Source: Streptomyces paludis (GTDB lineage: Bacteria; Actinomycetota; Actinomycetes; Streptomycetales; Streptomycetaceae). From it: DNA of 64,000 bases. The DNA lies in the NCBI RefSeq assembly GCF_003344965.1, contig NZ_CP031194.1, forward strand, positions 558,001 to 622,000. Reading direction: 5' to 3'. The notes under the pieces are model-generated. The model saw nothing but the letters and a program-made list of their open reading frames with translations. It ran no database searches and was not told the origin of the DNA. The position numbers and the translations under genes were made by a program. Positions 48,558 to 56,678 of this stretch are shown here, piece after piece. The stretch's first letter is position 1. Each line of letters begins with the position of its first letter.

Positions 48558-49463
48558 ATGGAGCAGAACGCTGAGCTGGCCGACTTCCTCCGCACCCGCC
48601 GGGCCCGCCTGACCCCGGCCGAGGCGGGACTGCCCCCGGGCATCGGTGCCCGCCGGGTCCCGGGGCTGCGCCGCGAGGAGGTCGCCCAGCTCGCCGGGGT
48701 GAGCACGGACTACTACACCCGCCTCGAACAGGGCCGCCACCCCAACGTCTCCGAGGCCGTCCTGGACTCCGTCGCCCGCGCCCTGCGCCTGGACGACGAC
48801 GAACGGGCCCACCTCTTCGACCTCGCCCGCACCCGCACCGCACGTCCACGCGGCCGTCCCCAGCCGGTGCAGCGGGTGCGCCCCGAGGTCCACCGGATGC
48901 TGGACGTCCTCAACAGCGTCTCCCCGGCCTTCGTCACCAACCACCGCGGCGACGTGCTCGCCGCCAACCAGCTGGCCAAGGCCCTGATCACCGACTGGCA
49001 GGCAAAGCCCTACCGGGAGCGCGGCTTCGCCCGCTTCGTACTGTTCGATCCGGCCGCCCGCGAGCTGTACCGCAACTGGAACGAGGTCGCGGAGATCGTC
49101 GTGGCCAACCTGCGCCTCGAAGCCGGACGCCACCCCGACGACGCCCTGCTCAACGAGCTGATCGGCGAGGCCGTCGTCAAGGTGCCCGAGTTCAGCACCT
49201 GGTGGGACAGCCACCGGGTGGCCCAGTGCGCCCACGGCACCCAGCACTTCCACCACCCCGTGGTCGGCGAACTCACCCTGAACCACGAGACCCTGGCCCT
49301 GCCGGCCGACCCGGACCAGACCATCTGCGTCTACATCGCGGAACCCGGCACCGCCTCCGCACAGGCCCTCGCCCTCCTCGCCAGCTGGAGCGCCCCCGAC
49401 GCCGTCCGCGGCGACGGCGCGTCCCAGGCCGACCGGCCCGGCACCGCGATACACCCTGAGTGA
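48558..49463 (+). CDS. XRE regulator with MmyB-type ligand domain
   Basis: 301 residues. The N-terminal helix-turn-helix is VPGLRREEVAQLAGVSTDYY and TRLEQGRHPNVSEAVLDSVA. The C-terminal PAS-like MmyB domain contains NSVSPAFVTNHRGDVLAANQ, WNEVAEIVVANLRLEAGRHP and HPVVGELTLNHETLALPADP. This group often controls adjacent oxidoreductase genes in response to a small ligand. The divergent reductase-like pair is the likely target. Confidence 0.9.
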   Translation: MEQNAELADFLRTRRARLTPAEAGLPPGIGARRVPGLRREEVAQLAGVSTDYYTRLEQGRHPNVSEAVLDSVARALRLDDDERAHLFDLARTRTARPRGRPQPVQRVRPEVHRMLDVLNSVSPAFVTNHRGDVLAANQLAKALITDWQAKPYRERGFARFVLFDPAARELYRNWNEVAEIVVANLRLEAGRHPDDALLNELIGEAVVKVPEFSTWWDSHRVAQCAHGTQHFHHPVVGELTLNHETLALPADPDQTICVYIAEPGTASAQALALLASWSAPDAVRGDGASQADRPGTAIHPE

Positions 49464-49542
49464 CCGACAAGCAGCAGCCCGCGCACGCGCGGGCTCGTCA
49501 CTCCCGCTCACTTCCCGTCGCCCGTACCCGTGAAAGGAAGCC

Positions 49543-50472
49543 ATGCCCCACACCACCGCCCCCGCCGACACGTACCGCGGCCCCGGCGACCATCTGCGTC
49601 TTCTCTGGCCCCAGTGGCAGGGCGCCGGTGCCGCCGCCGTCAAGGAGCTGGCACCCGAGTTCCCGCTCGGCATCGCCCGCCGCGGTTACGCGCTCGGCAC
49701 CAAGGTGCTCGAAGCGATCCTGCCGCCGCACGAGGGCCCCACCGCGACCGTCCCCGTCACCATGAGCGACGACGGCCTGGAGGAGCGAGACGGCGTCGAG
49801 GCCAAAGCGGTGGTGCTGAAGCAGCTGGCGAGCGCCCTGGATGTGATCCGCGCTCACGATCCGGCACGGATCACCACCCTCGGCGGCGAGTGCGCGGTCA
49901 GCGTGGCCCCCTTCGCCGAACTCGCCCGCCGTTACGGCGACGACCTGGCCGTCATCTGGATCGACTCCCACCCCGACGTCGCGACCCCCAGCAGCGCCTA
50001 CCGTGGGTACCACGCGATGGCCGTCACCGCCCTCACCGGCCACGGCGACAACGACATACGCAAACTGCTGCCCGCCACCGTGGCCGCGGACCGCCTCGCC
50101 CTCGTCGGACTGCACGAGTGGACCGACGACGACTTCCCCAACATCGCCGCCTGGGGCATCCACCCCTTCAGCCCCGACCAACTGCGGGCCACCACCGGGC
50201 CCCTCCTCGACTGGCTGAGGGCCACCGGCTGCACCCGCGTCGCCGTCCACTTCGACGTCGACACCATCGACAGCAGCGAGATCGGCCTCGGACTCGGGTT
50301 CGTTCCCGGCGGACTCACCAGCAGCGAAGTACGACGCATCGTCACCGACATCGACAAAGCCGCGGACATCGTCGGCCTCACGATCGCCGAGTTCATCCCC
50401 CGGCAGGTCATGCGCCTCCAGCAGATCCTCAGCGGCTTCCCCCTGCTCCAGAACAGCTCACCTGCCCACTGA
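49543..50472 (+). CDS. Arginase/agmatinase-family protein
   Basis: 309 residues, ATG at 49543 (AAAGGAAG upstream). The binuclear manganese motifs are close to canonical: GGECAVS (in place of GGDHS), VIWIDSHPDVATPSS (DAHxD-like) and VAVHFDVDTIDSSE (SxDxDxxDP-like). The first motif has Cys where His is usual, and the last lacks Pro. Family members hydrolyse guanidino groups. The exact substrate is unclear, and the changes may alter metal binding. Confidence 0.82.
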   Translation: MPHTTAPADTYRGPGDHLRLLWPQWQGAGAAAVKELAPEFPLGIARRGYALGTKVLEAILPPHEGPTATVPVTMSDDGLEERDGVEAKAVVLKQLASALDVIRAHDPARITTLGGECAVSVAPFAELARRYGDDLAVIWIDSHPDVATPSSAYRGYHAMAVTALTGHGDNDIRKLLPATVAADRLALVGLHEWTDDDFPNIAAWGIHPFSPDQLRATTGPLLDWLRATGCTRVAVHFDVDTIDSSEIGLGLGFVPGGLTSSEVRRIVTDIDKAADIVGLTIAEFIPRQVMRLQQILSGFPLLQNSSPAH

Positions 50473-50545
50473 CGACGCAGGCCCCCCCGGCCGGGCGGCG
50501 CCCCCGTACGCACAGGGGTGCCACCCGTACGACACCGGACGTACG

Positions 50546-50570
50546 CCCCGGGGCTCACGGAGCCCCGGGG
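50546..50570. terminator. Bidirectional terminator
   Basis: An 11-bp perfect stem (CCCCGGGGCTC at 50546-50556, complement at 50560-50570) with a 3-base loop. It lies between the convergent arginase-family and SnoaL-like genes. Confidence 0.8.
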
Positions 50571-50611
50571 GACAACACCGCGAAGCCGGGACAGGACGGC
50601 GGGGCCGTGAG

Positions 50612-51082
50612 TCAGACCAGCTGCGCCGTGCAGCCGATCTGCTCGGCGAGGCTCAGTTCCTGGCACATGAACCACAGGTCGGTGATCCTGCCCTCGTCGT
50701 TGAAGTGCAGCACACCGATCTCCTCCCACTCCACGCGCTTGCCCGTGGCCGGAGCGCCGGCGAACGTGCTGGAGTGCAGGGCGGTCATGCGGTAGTGGAG
50801 CATGACGGTGTTGCCGGAGGCCACGATGTCGCGGGCTTCCGCCTTCTGGTCGGTCAACGCTCCGGACAGCACCTTCCAGCCCGCTTCGAGCCACTCCACG
50901 AAGTTGCCGCTCTGCGGGATCGTGTCCCCGGTGAGCGCGTACAGGTCCGCGAAGCCGGCCCGGCGGATCGGGGCATCCACGGTCACCAGCGAGCGGATGA
51001 GGTCGAAGTCGCCCCTCGGCATCGCGTCCTGAAGCAGCAGCAGCGTGTTGTCGAGGTTGCGCTGGACAACGGCGTCGGTCAT
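50612..51082 (-). CDS. SnoaL-like / ester cyclase-type protein
   Basis: 156 residues from the ATG at 51082. The NTF2-like fold shows MPRGDFDLIRSLVTVDAPIR, GFADLYALTGDTI, and a typical ester-cyclase ending (GKRVEWEEIGVLHFNDEGRI, TDLWFMCQELSL). Small soluble enzyme or binding protein; substrate unknown. Convergent with the arginase-family gene. Confidence 0.75.
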   Translation of the reverse strand: MTDAVVQRNLDNTLLLLQDAMPRGDFDLIRSLVTVDAPIRRAGFADLYALTGDTIPQSGNFVEWLEAGWKVLSGALTDQKAEARDIVASGNTVMLHYRMTALHSSTFAGAPATGKRVEWEEIGVLHFNDEGRITDLWFMCQELSLAEQIGCTAQLV

Positions 51083-51321
51083 GTCGGTTCCTCTCACGAC
51101 GGGGAGACGCCCGGGCGACGCGATCGATCCGCGTCGACGTTCTCCCGCGTGCCGAGCAGCGGGCCGTACGGGCTTGGGACGGCCGCCGCGTGAGCTACCG
51201 CGCGGCGCTCGCTCCCGTCGCCGCGGAAGCTCTCGGCAGCGCTTCCCTCCCCGTCGCTTCAGGGCCGCCGTGGCCCGCACCCTCGGGGCCGATCCCTACG
51301 GCAGCGGTTCCATTTTTGTGG
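51083..51321. other. Gap between SnoaL-like gene and terminator
   Basis: About 240 bp without a supported gene. It should contain the promoter of the leftward SnoaL-like gene at its left end. No operator seen. Confidence 0.3.
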
Positions 51322-51346
51322 CCGGTGGGAGAGCCTCTCCCACCGG
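51322..51346. terminator. Terminator after the hypothetical gene at 51356
   Basis: A 12-bp perfect inverted repeat (CCGGTGGGAGAG at 51322-51333, complement at 51335-51346) almost without loop, 9 bp beyond the stop of the leftward gene. A run of five T lies on the far side at 51313-51317. Confidence 0.75.
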
Positions 51347-51355
51347 GTGTACACG

Positions 51356-51892
51356 TCAGGCATCTTCCGAACTGGACAGGGCTTCGCTGATCATGCGTGT
51401 GGCGAAGTCACGGTCGTCGGTGAGGCGGTTGATGTGCTCGGCGAGCAGGAAGGTGGTGGCTTCCAGGGAGGTCATCTCGTCCTTGGTCCAGTACCCGTAC
51501 TGTTTGCGCCACAGGCTGGGGCTCAGGTCACTGGCCGCAGCGACGAGCAGGCCGGCCATCGTGGGGATGACCTCGGGACGGACGCTCTTGGGCATCATGC
51601 GCATCGTGGCCACGAGGTTGGGCACCACGCATGCGATGACGTCCTTGTCGTGATCCTCGTAGGCCATGCGCAGCCACTTCATGAACATGAAGATGAGCGT
51701 GCACGTACCGTCCAGCACGTCATCGACTTGCCTGGGCCCCAAGGACGCGGCGAACTGGTCGATCAGCGCCTGCTCTTCAGGGTCGGTCCCGGTCCTGGAG
51801 TCATAGATGGCCTTGAGCCGGGAGTCGATCATCATGAGTGCCGCGCCCACATCGCCGGCGGGCGCGTACTGGGGGTCACAGGGCGATTCCAC
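51356..51892 (-). CDS. Hypothetical helical protein
   Basis: 178 residues from a GTG at 51892 preceded by GAGGAGGAG; the longer upstream frame lacks support. It is mostly alpha-helical with several Met and acidic residues (TCTLIFMFMKWLRMAYEDHD, KDVIACVVPNLVATMRMM, MTSLEATTFLLAEHINRLTD). No membrane segment or known motif. A truncated TetR gene is divergent from it at 52202, so it may once have been controlled by that repressor. Function unknown. Confidence 0.6.
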   Translation of the reverse strand: MESPCDPQYAPAGDVGAALMMIDSRLKAIYDSRTGTDPEEQALIDQFAASLGPRQVDDVLDGTCTLIFMFMKWLRMAYEDHDKDVIACVVPNLVATMRMMPKSVRPEVIPTMAGLLVAAASDLSPSLWRKQYGYWTKDEMTSLEATTFLLAEHINRLTDDRDFATRMISEALSSSEDA

Positions 51893-52201
51893 GGAACTCC
51901 TCCTCGTCCGACCACGGTAGGTAGCGTGGCGCATCCATACAGTAGGCCGCCGATGAGGCCGGGGTGGCCCCAATTCACGGCACGGAGGCCGATCGACCGC
52001 AGCGCTCGCGACTGCCGCTCCGCCGTCGCGCCGCCCCGGTTGGACCCGGCGCAGCGCGGCGGCCTTGTGTGCGGCGCGCCGAGGACTCGTCGCACAGAGC
52101 GCTGTGGCCCGAGCATCAATAAGGAAATAGTCTCCGTTTTGTGCGGCGGGCATACGGAAGCAGAAGCAGCCTCCGCATGGGTCAACGGGAGGTGCGAGGG
52201 C
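51893..52201. promoter_or_regulatory. Divergent gap between hypothetical gene and TetR remnant
   Basis: 309 bp with no supported gene. It should contain the promoter for the leftward gene. An imperfect palindrome CACAGAGCGCTGTG at about 52093-52106 could be an old operator. A stretch from 52108 to 52148 is AT-richer and may contain promoter boxes. Confidence 0.35.
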
Positions 52202-52402
52202 ATGGGTGTCTCAGGCGTGGACGGGCGTCGGCCGCGGACGGACAAGCAGCGCAACCGCTTGCACATCCTCGAAGTCGCGGAGCAGTTCTTCGCCGAGCAC
52301 GGCATCACCGGCTCCAGTGCCACCATGGCTGACACCTCATCGCCCCAGGCACTCACGACGCTGATGAAATCCGGGTGGCAGATGCCCGCGAACACACGGT
52401 GA
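52202..52402 (+). pseudogene. Truncated TetR-family regulator
   Basis: 66 codons with a good ribosome binding site (GGGAGG). The first ~40 residues are the start of a TetR helix-turn-helix (RRPRTDKQRNRLHILEVAEQ, FFAEHGITGSS). The sequence then changes to unrelated codons and stops, so the recognition helix and the whole ligand domain are missing. A deletion joined it to foreign sequence. Confidence 0.75.
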
Positions 52403-52527
52403 GACTTCCGTCGAGGTACGCGCTGTGAACGATCACCCAGGTCGGGCAGGGTTCCGCGTCACGTAATCGCCCGTGGGGACAGCGGACTGTCCCTCGCTGT
52501 GCGGGCGGGTACGCCCGAGGCTCCTGG

Positions 52528-53523
52528 TCAGGTTACGGAGCGAGGCGCGTAGAGGGCGGCTGTCGCGGTGGCCTTGCGGGCCAGGGCCTGGCGGAGGTCG
52601 TCGGGGGCGAGGACCTCCGCGTCCGGGCCGAAGGCGAGTAGCATCTCGGCGGCCACGAGGGCGCGGAAGCGCAGCTCGATTCTCGTCCAGCCCGGCTCGT
52701 GCCCGGCCTCCGGCGTGCCGGTCCGATGGGGTGGGGCGAGGTCGGGTTCATGGATGCGCAGGAACTTGGCGAGGATCTCGTCGCGGACCTTGACGGTGAC
52801 GGCGAGCGGGGCGGGGATGTCGTCGATGCGGCGGCGCAGGGTGTCCCACACCTCGGCCAGTTCCACCCGGTCGCGGCGGCGGGCCGGCTGGTCGAGGACC
52901 GTGGCGGACAGGGCGCGGTCGGTGCGGAAGAGATGGGGTTCGCCGTCGTGGTCGGCGACGAGGTACCAGACGCCGGCCTTGCTGACGAGACCGTAGGGAT
53001 CGAGGGCGTAGGTCCGCAGGCGGTTGTCGCGGCCGTGGCGGTAACGCAACCGCAAGCGGCGGTCGGTGAACACGGCCTGCTGGAACGCGGCCAGGTCGGT
53101 GGCGGGCTGGTCGGGGCCGGGGGTGCCGCGCCAGCGGACGGGGTCGATGAGGATACGGCGGCTGACCAGGTCGGCGTCAAGGCGGTGGGGCGCGGGCAGG
53201 GCGGCCATGACCTTGCGCAAGGCGGAGCCGAGCGCCGGCCCCAGGCCGAGGTCGGCGTGGGCGGGGCCGGAGAGCAGCACGAACAGGGCGCGGCTCTCGT
53301 CGGCGGTCAGTCCGGTGACGTCGGTGCGGAAGCCCGGGAGCAGGGCGATCCCGCCCTGCGGGCCGCGGACAGTGTAGACGGGGACACCTGCGGCGGACAG
53401 GGCTTCCACGTCCCGCATGATCGTGCGGACCGAGACCTCCAGGCGGTCGGCCAGCTCGGAGGCGGGCAGCTGCTGGTGGGTCTGCAGCAGCAGCATGATC
53501 GAGAGCAGTCGGTCGGATTTCAT
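52528..53523 (-). CDS. WYL-domain transcriptional regulator (YafY/DeoR type)
   Basis: 331 residues from the ATG at 53523. The winged helix is KSDRLLSIMLLLQTHQQLPA and SELADRLEVSVRTIMRDVEA. The WYL domain contains RTYALDPYGLVSKAGVWYLV and the C-terminal WCX part LRIHEPDLAPPHRTG. Members sense ligands, often nucleic-acid-like, and regulate divergent genes. It is divergent from the NTF2-like gene at 53681, the likely target. Confidence 0.9.
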   Translation of the reverse strand: MKSDRLLSIMLLLQTHQQLPASELADRLEVSVRTIMRDVEALSAAGVPVYTVRGPQGGIALLPGFRTDVTGLTADESRALFVLLSGPAHADLGLGPALGSALRKVMAALPAPHRLDADLVSRRILIDPVRWRGTPGPDQPATDLAAFQQAVFTDRRLRLRYRHGRDNRLRTYALDPYGLVSKAGVWYLVADHDGEPHLFRTDRALSATVLDQPARRRDRVELAEVWDTLRRRIDDIPAPLAVTVKVRDEILAKFLRIHEPDLAPPHRTGTPEAGHEPGWTRIELRFRALVAAEMLLAFGPDAEVLAPDDLRQALARKATATAALYAPRSVT

Positions 53524-53545
53524 GGCTCCAAAAATCCCTCACGTA

Positions 53546-53568
53546 TATGACCAAAGGTGTCATATATG
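53546..53568. promoter_or_regulatory. Probable operator between WYL and NTF2-like genes
   Basis: TATATGAC and GTCATATATG form an inverted pair (TATATGAC ... GTCATATA) in an AT-rich patch 20-45 bp upstream of the WYL start. Likely the regulator's own binding site; inferred from symmetry and position. Confidence 0.55.
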
Positions 53569-53680
53569 GCGGGGAGGATGCAGTCATCGGGCCGCCGCCG
53601 GGGCGGACCGGACGCTCCTGACAGGCAGGCCGGCGGTCTGCCGGATGTACTGGAGCGAACGAGAAGGAAAGGTGCATCCC

Positions 53681-54055
53681 ATGACTTCCACCACCGCATC
53701 CGCGCAGGAGATCGCCCGGGCGTACACCGAGGCGTGGATGAACGGCGACGTCGACAAGGCGCTGGCCTATGTCGCGAACGACGCGGTCTGCAAGGCGCCG
53801 AACGGCACGTTCGAGGGCAAGGACGGCTTCCAGCGGTTCATCGGGCCCTTCGCCGGCTCGCTGAACGGCGCCACCCTCATCGACGTCCTGGGCGACGCCA
53901 CCCACGCCGCCGTCGTCTACACCCTGGACGCCCCGTTCAAGAGCGACTTCCCCGGCATGGACTACGTCACCGTCAAGGACGGCCGGGTCACCGAGGTCCT
54001 CAGCCACTTCGACCTGTCCCCGCTCATCCAGGCCGGCGGCAACCCCCAGCACTGA
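53681..54055 (+). CDS. NTF2-like / SnoaL-type small protein
   Basis: 124 residues from the ATG at 53681. The start AQEIARAYTEAWMNGDVDKA and AYVANDAVCKAPNGTFEGKD, then FKSDFPGMDYVTVKDGRVTE, are typical of nuclear-transport-factor-2-fold proteins. Divergent from the WYL regulator, separated by ~157 bp holding an AT-rich ATATGAC/GTCATAT-like inverted pair near 53546-53566 that may be the operator. Confidence 0.75.
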   Translation: MTSTTASAQEIARAYTEAWMNGDVDKALAYVANDAVCKAPNGTFEGKDGFQRFIGPFAGSLNGATLIDVLGDATHAAVVYTLDAPFKSDFPGMDYVTVKDGRVTEVLSHFDLSPLIQAGGNPQH

Positions 54056-54143
54056 CCCCCACGTGCCCGGGCCGGTACGCCACAACCCGCCGGCCCCGGG
54101 CGCGGTACCCCGTAGCCCACTACGGCACATGATCGAAGGCAGC

Positions 54144-54920
54144 ATGAGCACCGCCGCGCTCACCACCCAAGGCGACACGATCGTCTTCCCCGAGCCGCTG
54201 ATCCGGGCCAGGATCGTCCGGCGTCCGAACCGGTTCATCATCGACGCCGACGTCGACGGGACCGGAAACGAGACCGCCTGCCACTGCCCGACCACCGGCC
54301 GCATCGGCAACCTGGTCCTGGACGGACTCGACTGCCTGCTCTCACGCAGCCGCAATCCCGCCCGCAAGACCCCGTACACCGTGGAAGCCGTCAGCGTCGA
54401 CGCGCCCGGCACCGGCCGTCCGGCCTGGATCGGGATCAACCAGAGCGCCGTCAACCGGTATGTCGAACAGGCCCTGGTCCACCATCTGCTGCCGAAGATC
54501 GTCACCGCGCACACCGTGCTGCGCGAACAGCCCCTCGGCAGCTCCCGCCTCGACTTCCTCGTCGACGACGACACCTATGTCGAGGTGAAGACCCCGCTGG
54601 ACAACCTCCAGGTCGCCCTGGGCGATCACGTCCGCACCCGCCCCAGCCCGCCGCTGGCCTCCACCGACCGGCTGGTCAAGCACATCGGGGAACTAGGCCG
54701 CGGCCTGAAAGCCCATCAGCGCGCCGTCCTGCTCGTCTGCTTCCTCTACGACAACCCCGGCTTCCAGGTCCGCCCCAGCAGCCACCACGACGAGGTCCGG
54801 GCGTCCGTCGCCCAAGCCGTGCAGGACGGTGTCGAGATCTGGCAGGTCAACTTCCGCCTCGATACGACCGGCGTCCGCGTCGCGCGCCACCGCGACCTCA
54901 CCGGCCGGTTCCGCTCCTGA
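54144..54920 (+). CDS. sfsA: SfsA-family nuclease-like protein
   Basis: 258 residues from the ATG at 54144 (GAAGG upstream; 54129 and 54063 are alternatives). The SfsA fold shows ARIVRRPNRFIIDADVDG, HCPTTGRIGNLV (relatives: HCPNTG), SRNPARKTPYTVEAV, and the nuclease core RLDFLVDDDTYVEVK (D...E-x-K). Family members are DNA-binding proteins with probable nuclease activity, once linked to sugar fermentation. Conserved catalytic residues are kept. Confidence 0.82.
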   Translation: MSTAALTTQGDTIVFPEPLIRARIVRRPNRFIIDADVDGTGNETACHCPTTGRIGNLVLDGLDCLLSRSRNPARKTPYTVEAVSVDAPGTGRPAWIGINQSAVNRYVEQALVHHLLPKIVTAHTVLREQPLGSSRLDFLVDDDTYVEVKTPLDNLQVALGDHVRTRPSPPLASTDRLVKHIGELGRGLKAHQRAVLLVCFLYDNPGFQVRPSSHHDEVRASVAQAVQDGVEIWQVNFRLDTTGVRVARHRDLTGRFRS

Positions 54921-55017
54921 GGGCGACCGCCGCCCGCCCCGGAAACCACGGCGCGACCTGAGCCCCAGTACCCCTCCTCCGCCCAGCCGCGCGGATCTCC
55001 TCGAAGGAACACCTCTC

Positions 55018-55962
55018 ATGCGCAGGATTCAGTACCACCGCTACGGCGCCCCGGACACGATGCGACTCCAGGACTTCGTCCTGCCCTCGCCGCGGGAAGG
55101 AGAGGTCGCGGTCTCCGTCGTCGCGGCCGCGGTCAACCCGATCGACTGGAAGGTCCGCCAGGGCGAGCTGAAGATGATGACCGGCCGGTCCTTCCCCCGC
55201 GCGATGGGCTCGGACTTCGCCGGGACGGTCACCGCGGTCGGCCCCGGTGTCACCGGCCTGAAGCCCGGCGACGAGGTGTACGGGATCACTCCTCTCAAGC
55301 CCAGCGGGGCCTTCGCCGAGGCCGTCATCGCCCCCGCGTCCCATCTGGCGCTCAAGCCCGCCGGCCTCTCCTTCGAACAAGCCGCCGCGCTCGCCACCCC
55401 GGCGGTCATGGCCTTCGCCGGGCTCGTCGACCGCGCCCGCCTCCAAGCCGGGCAACGGGTCTTCGTCAACGGGGCGACCGGCGGCGTCGGCGAAGCCGTC
55501 GTCCAGCTCGCCCGCTCCCTCGGCGCCACCGTCAGCGGCACCAGCGGCCCCACCTCACAACACCGGGCCATCGGCCTCGACCGCGTCTACGACTACACCG
55601 CCGTCGACCCTGCCGGCCAGAGCGAGCTACAGGGTGCGTTCGACGTCGTCTACGACACCAACGGCTTCCTACCGGTCAAGACCGCGACGCGGCTGCTGAA
55701 CAAGAGCGGCGTCTACCTCGACATCAACGCCACCCCCGCCAAATTCGCGCACGCCGCCGTCATCCGCCGCCACAAGATCTTCTTCTGCAAGCCCGACACC
55801 AAGACCCTCACCGCCGCCGCCGACCGGGCCGCCGCCGGGGGCATCCGTATGTCCATCGGCGAAACCGTCCGCCTTGAGGACGCCATCGGCCTGATCGCCG
55901 GTCTGGAGAAGGGCCGCAAGATCAACGGCAAGGGCCTGATCCTCGCCGGCCCCAACAACTGA
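55018..55962 (+). CDS. NADP-dependent quinone oxidoreductase-like (MDR family)
   Basis: 314 residues from the ATG at 55018. Medium-chain reductase features: VVAAAVNPIDWKVRQGELKM, GSDFAGTVTAVGPGVTGLKP, and the NADP loop VFVNGATGGVGEAVVQLARS. It lacks the zinc-binding Cys/His set of alcohol dehydrogenases, so it belongs to the quinone-reductase branch. Its electron acceptor is unknown. It stands alone. Confidence 0.87.
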   Translation: MRRIQYHRYGAPDTMRLQDFVLPSPREGEVAVSVVAAAVNPIDWKVRQGELKMMTGRSFPRAMGSDFAGTVTAVGPGVTGLKPGDEVYGITPLKPSGAFAEAVIAPASHLALKPAGLSFEQAAALATPAVMAFAGLVDRARLQAGQRVFVNGATGGVGEAVVQLARSLGATVSGTSGPTSQHRAIGLDRVYDYTAVDPAGQSELQGAFDVVYDTNGFLPVKTATRLLNKSGVYLDINATPAKFAHAAVIRRHKIFFCKPDTKTLTAAADRAAAGGIRMSIGETVRLEDAIGLIAGLEKGRKINGKGLILAGPNN

Positions 55963-56136
55963 CACCGCCACACTGTCCCTGGCCGCCGCCTCCTCCGGCT
56001 TCCTGTGCATCGAGCTCGCCGCCGAGGCGGAGCGCCACACCCCGCACGCTTGCGATGCGGAGGATGTCTCCGTATTGCCGGAAAGGAAAGCGGATGCATT
56101 CTCCGTTTTTCTTTCGCCGTGCCCTGAGGAGCGACC

Positions 56137-56558
56137 ATGACAAGCCGACAGATGCTCCTGGGCATGCAGTTCACCAGCGGTTACGGGGCCGAGCCCGGCG
56201 CGTGGCGCCTGCCCGGGGTGAACCTGTCCGGCTACACGGACATGGACCAGTTCGTGCGCTACGCGCAGGCCGCCGAGCGCGATCCAACTGCTGTTCATCG
56301 CTGACACCCCGGTCCTTGACGTGGATCTCGATGACCAGGCCCCGCACTTCCCCATGGACCCTCTCCTCGTCTCACCGCCATCGCACGGGAGACGGAGCGG
56401 ATCGGCCTGGTCCGGCACGCACACGCCACTGGCCGCCTGACCGACGCGGTCATCCACAGCGCCGCGCGCTGCGCGGCACGGCGGATGTCCTCCGCGGGAG
56501 GAACCGGGCACCTCCGTCCGGCTACGGACGCCGCCCCGTCAGGTTTCGAACGAAGTGA
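56137..56558 (+). pseudogene. Broken LLM-class flavin monooxygenase
   Basis: An ATG at 56137 with GAGGAG begins like NtaA/SnaA/DszA-type enzymes (LLGMQFTSGYGAEPGAWRLP, DMDQFVRYAQAAERD). A frameshift then occurs; the next frame continues IQLLFIADTPVLDVDLDDQ and APHFPMDP, and another shift follows before TAIARETERIGLV. The downstream rest has no family resemblance. Only ~100 of ~440 residues remain. Confidence 0.8.
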
Positions 56559-56678
56559 CCTCGACCGTCACAAACGAGACCACGGCGGTAAAGAGCGGTC
56601 CCCGAACCGAGGGTGATCACGGGTGAGGGGTTCGCGCCGGCGCCGGGGGCTGGCCGGTGCCGGCGCGGACCGGTGGGA

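Noticed and set aside
51832..52395. 187-codon minus-strand frame opposite the TetR remnant
   Set aside because: No ribosome binding site and no recognisable protein over its length; it overlaps the better-supported gene start at 51892.
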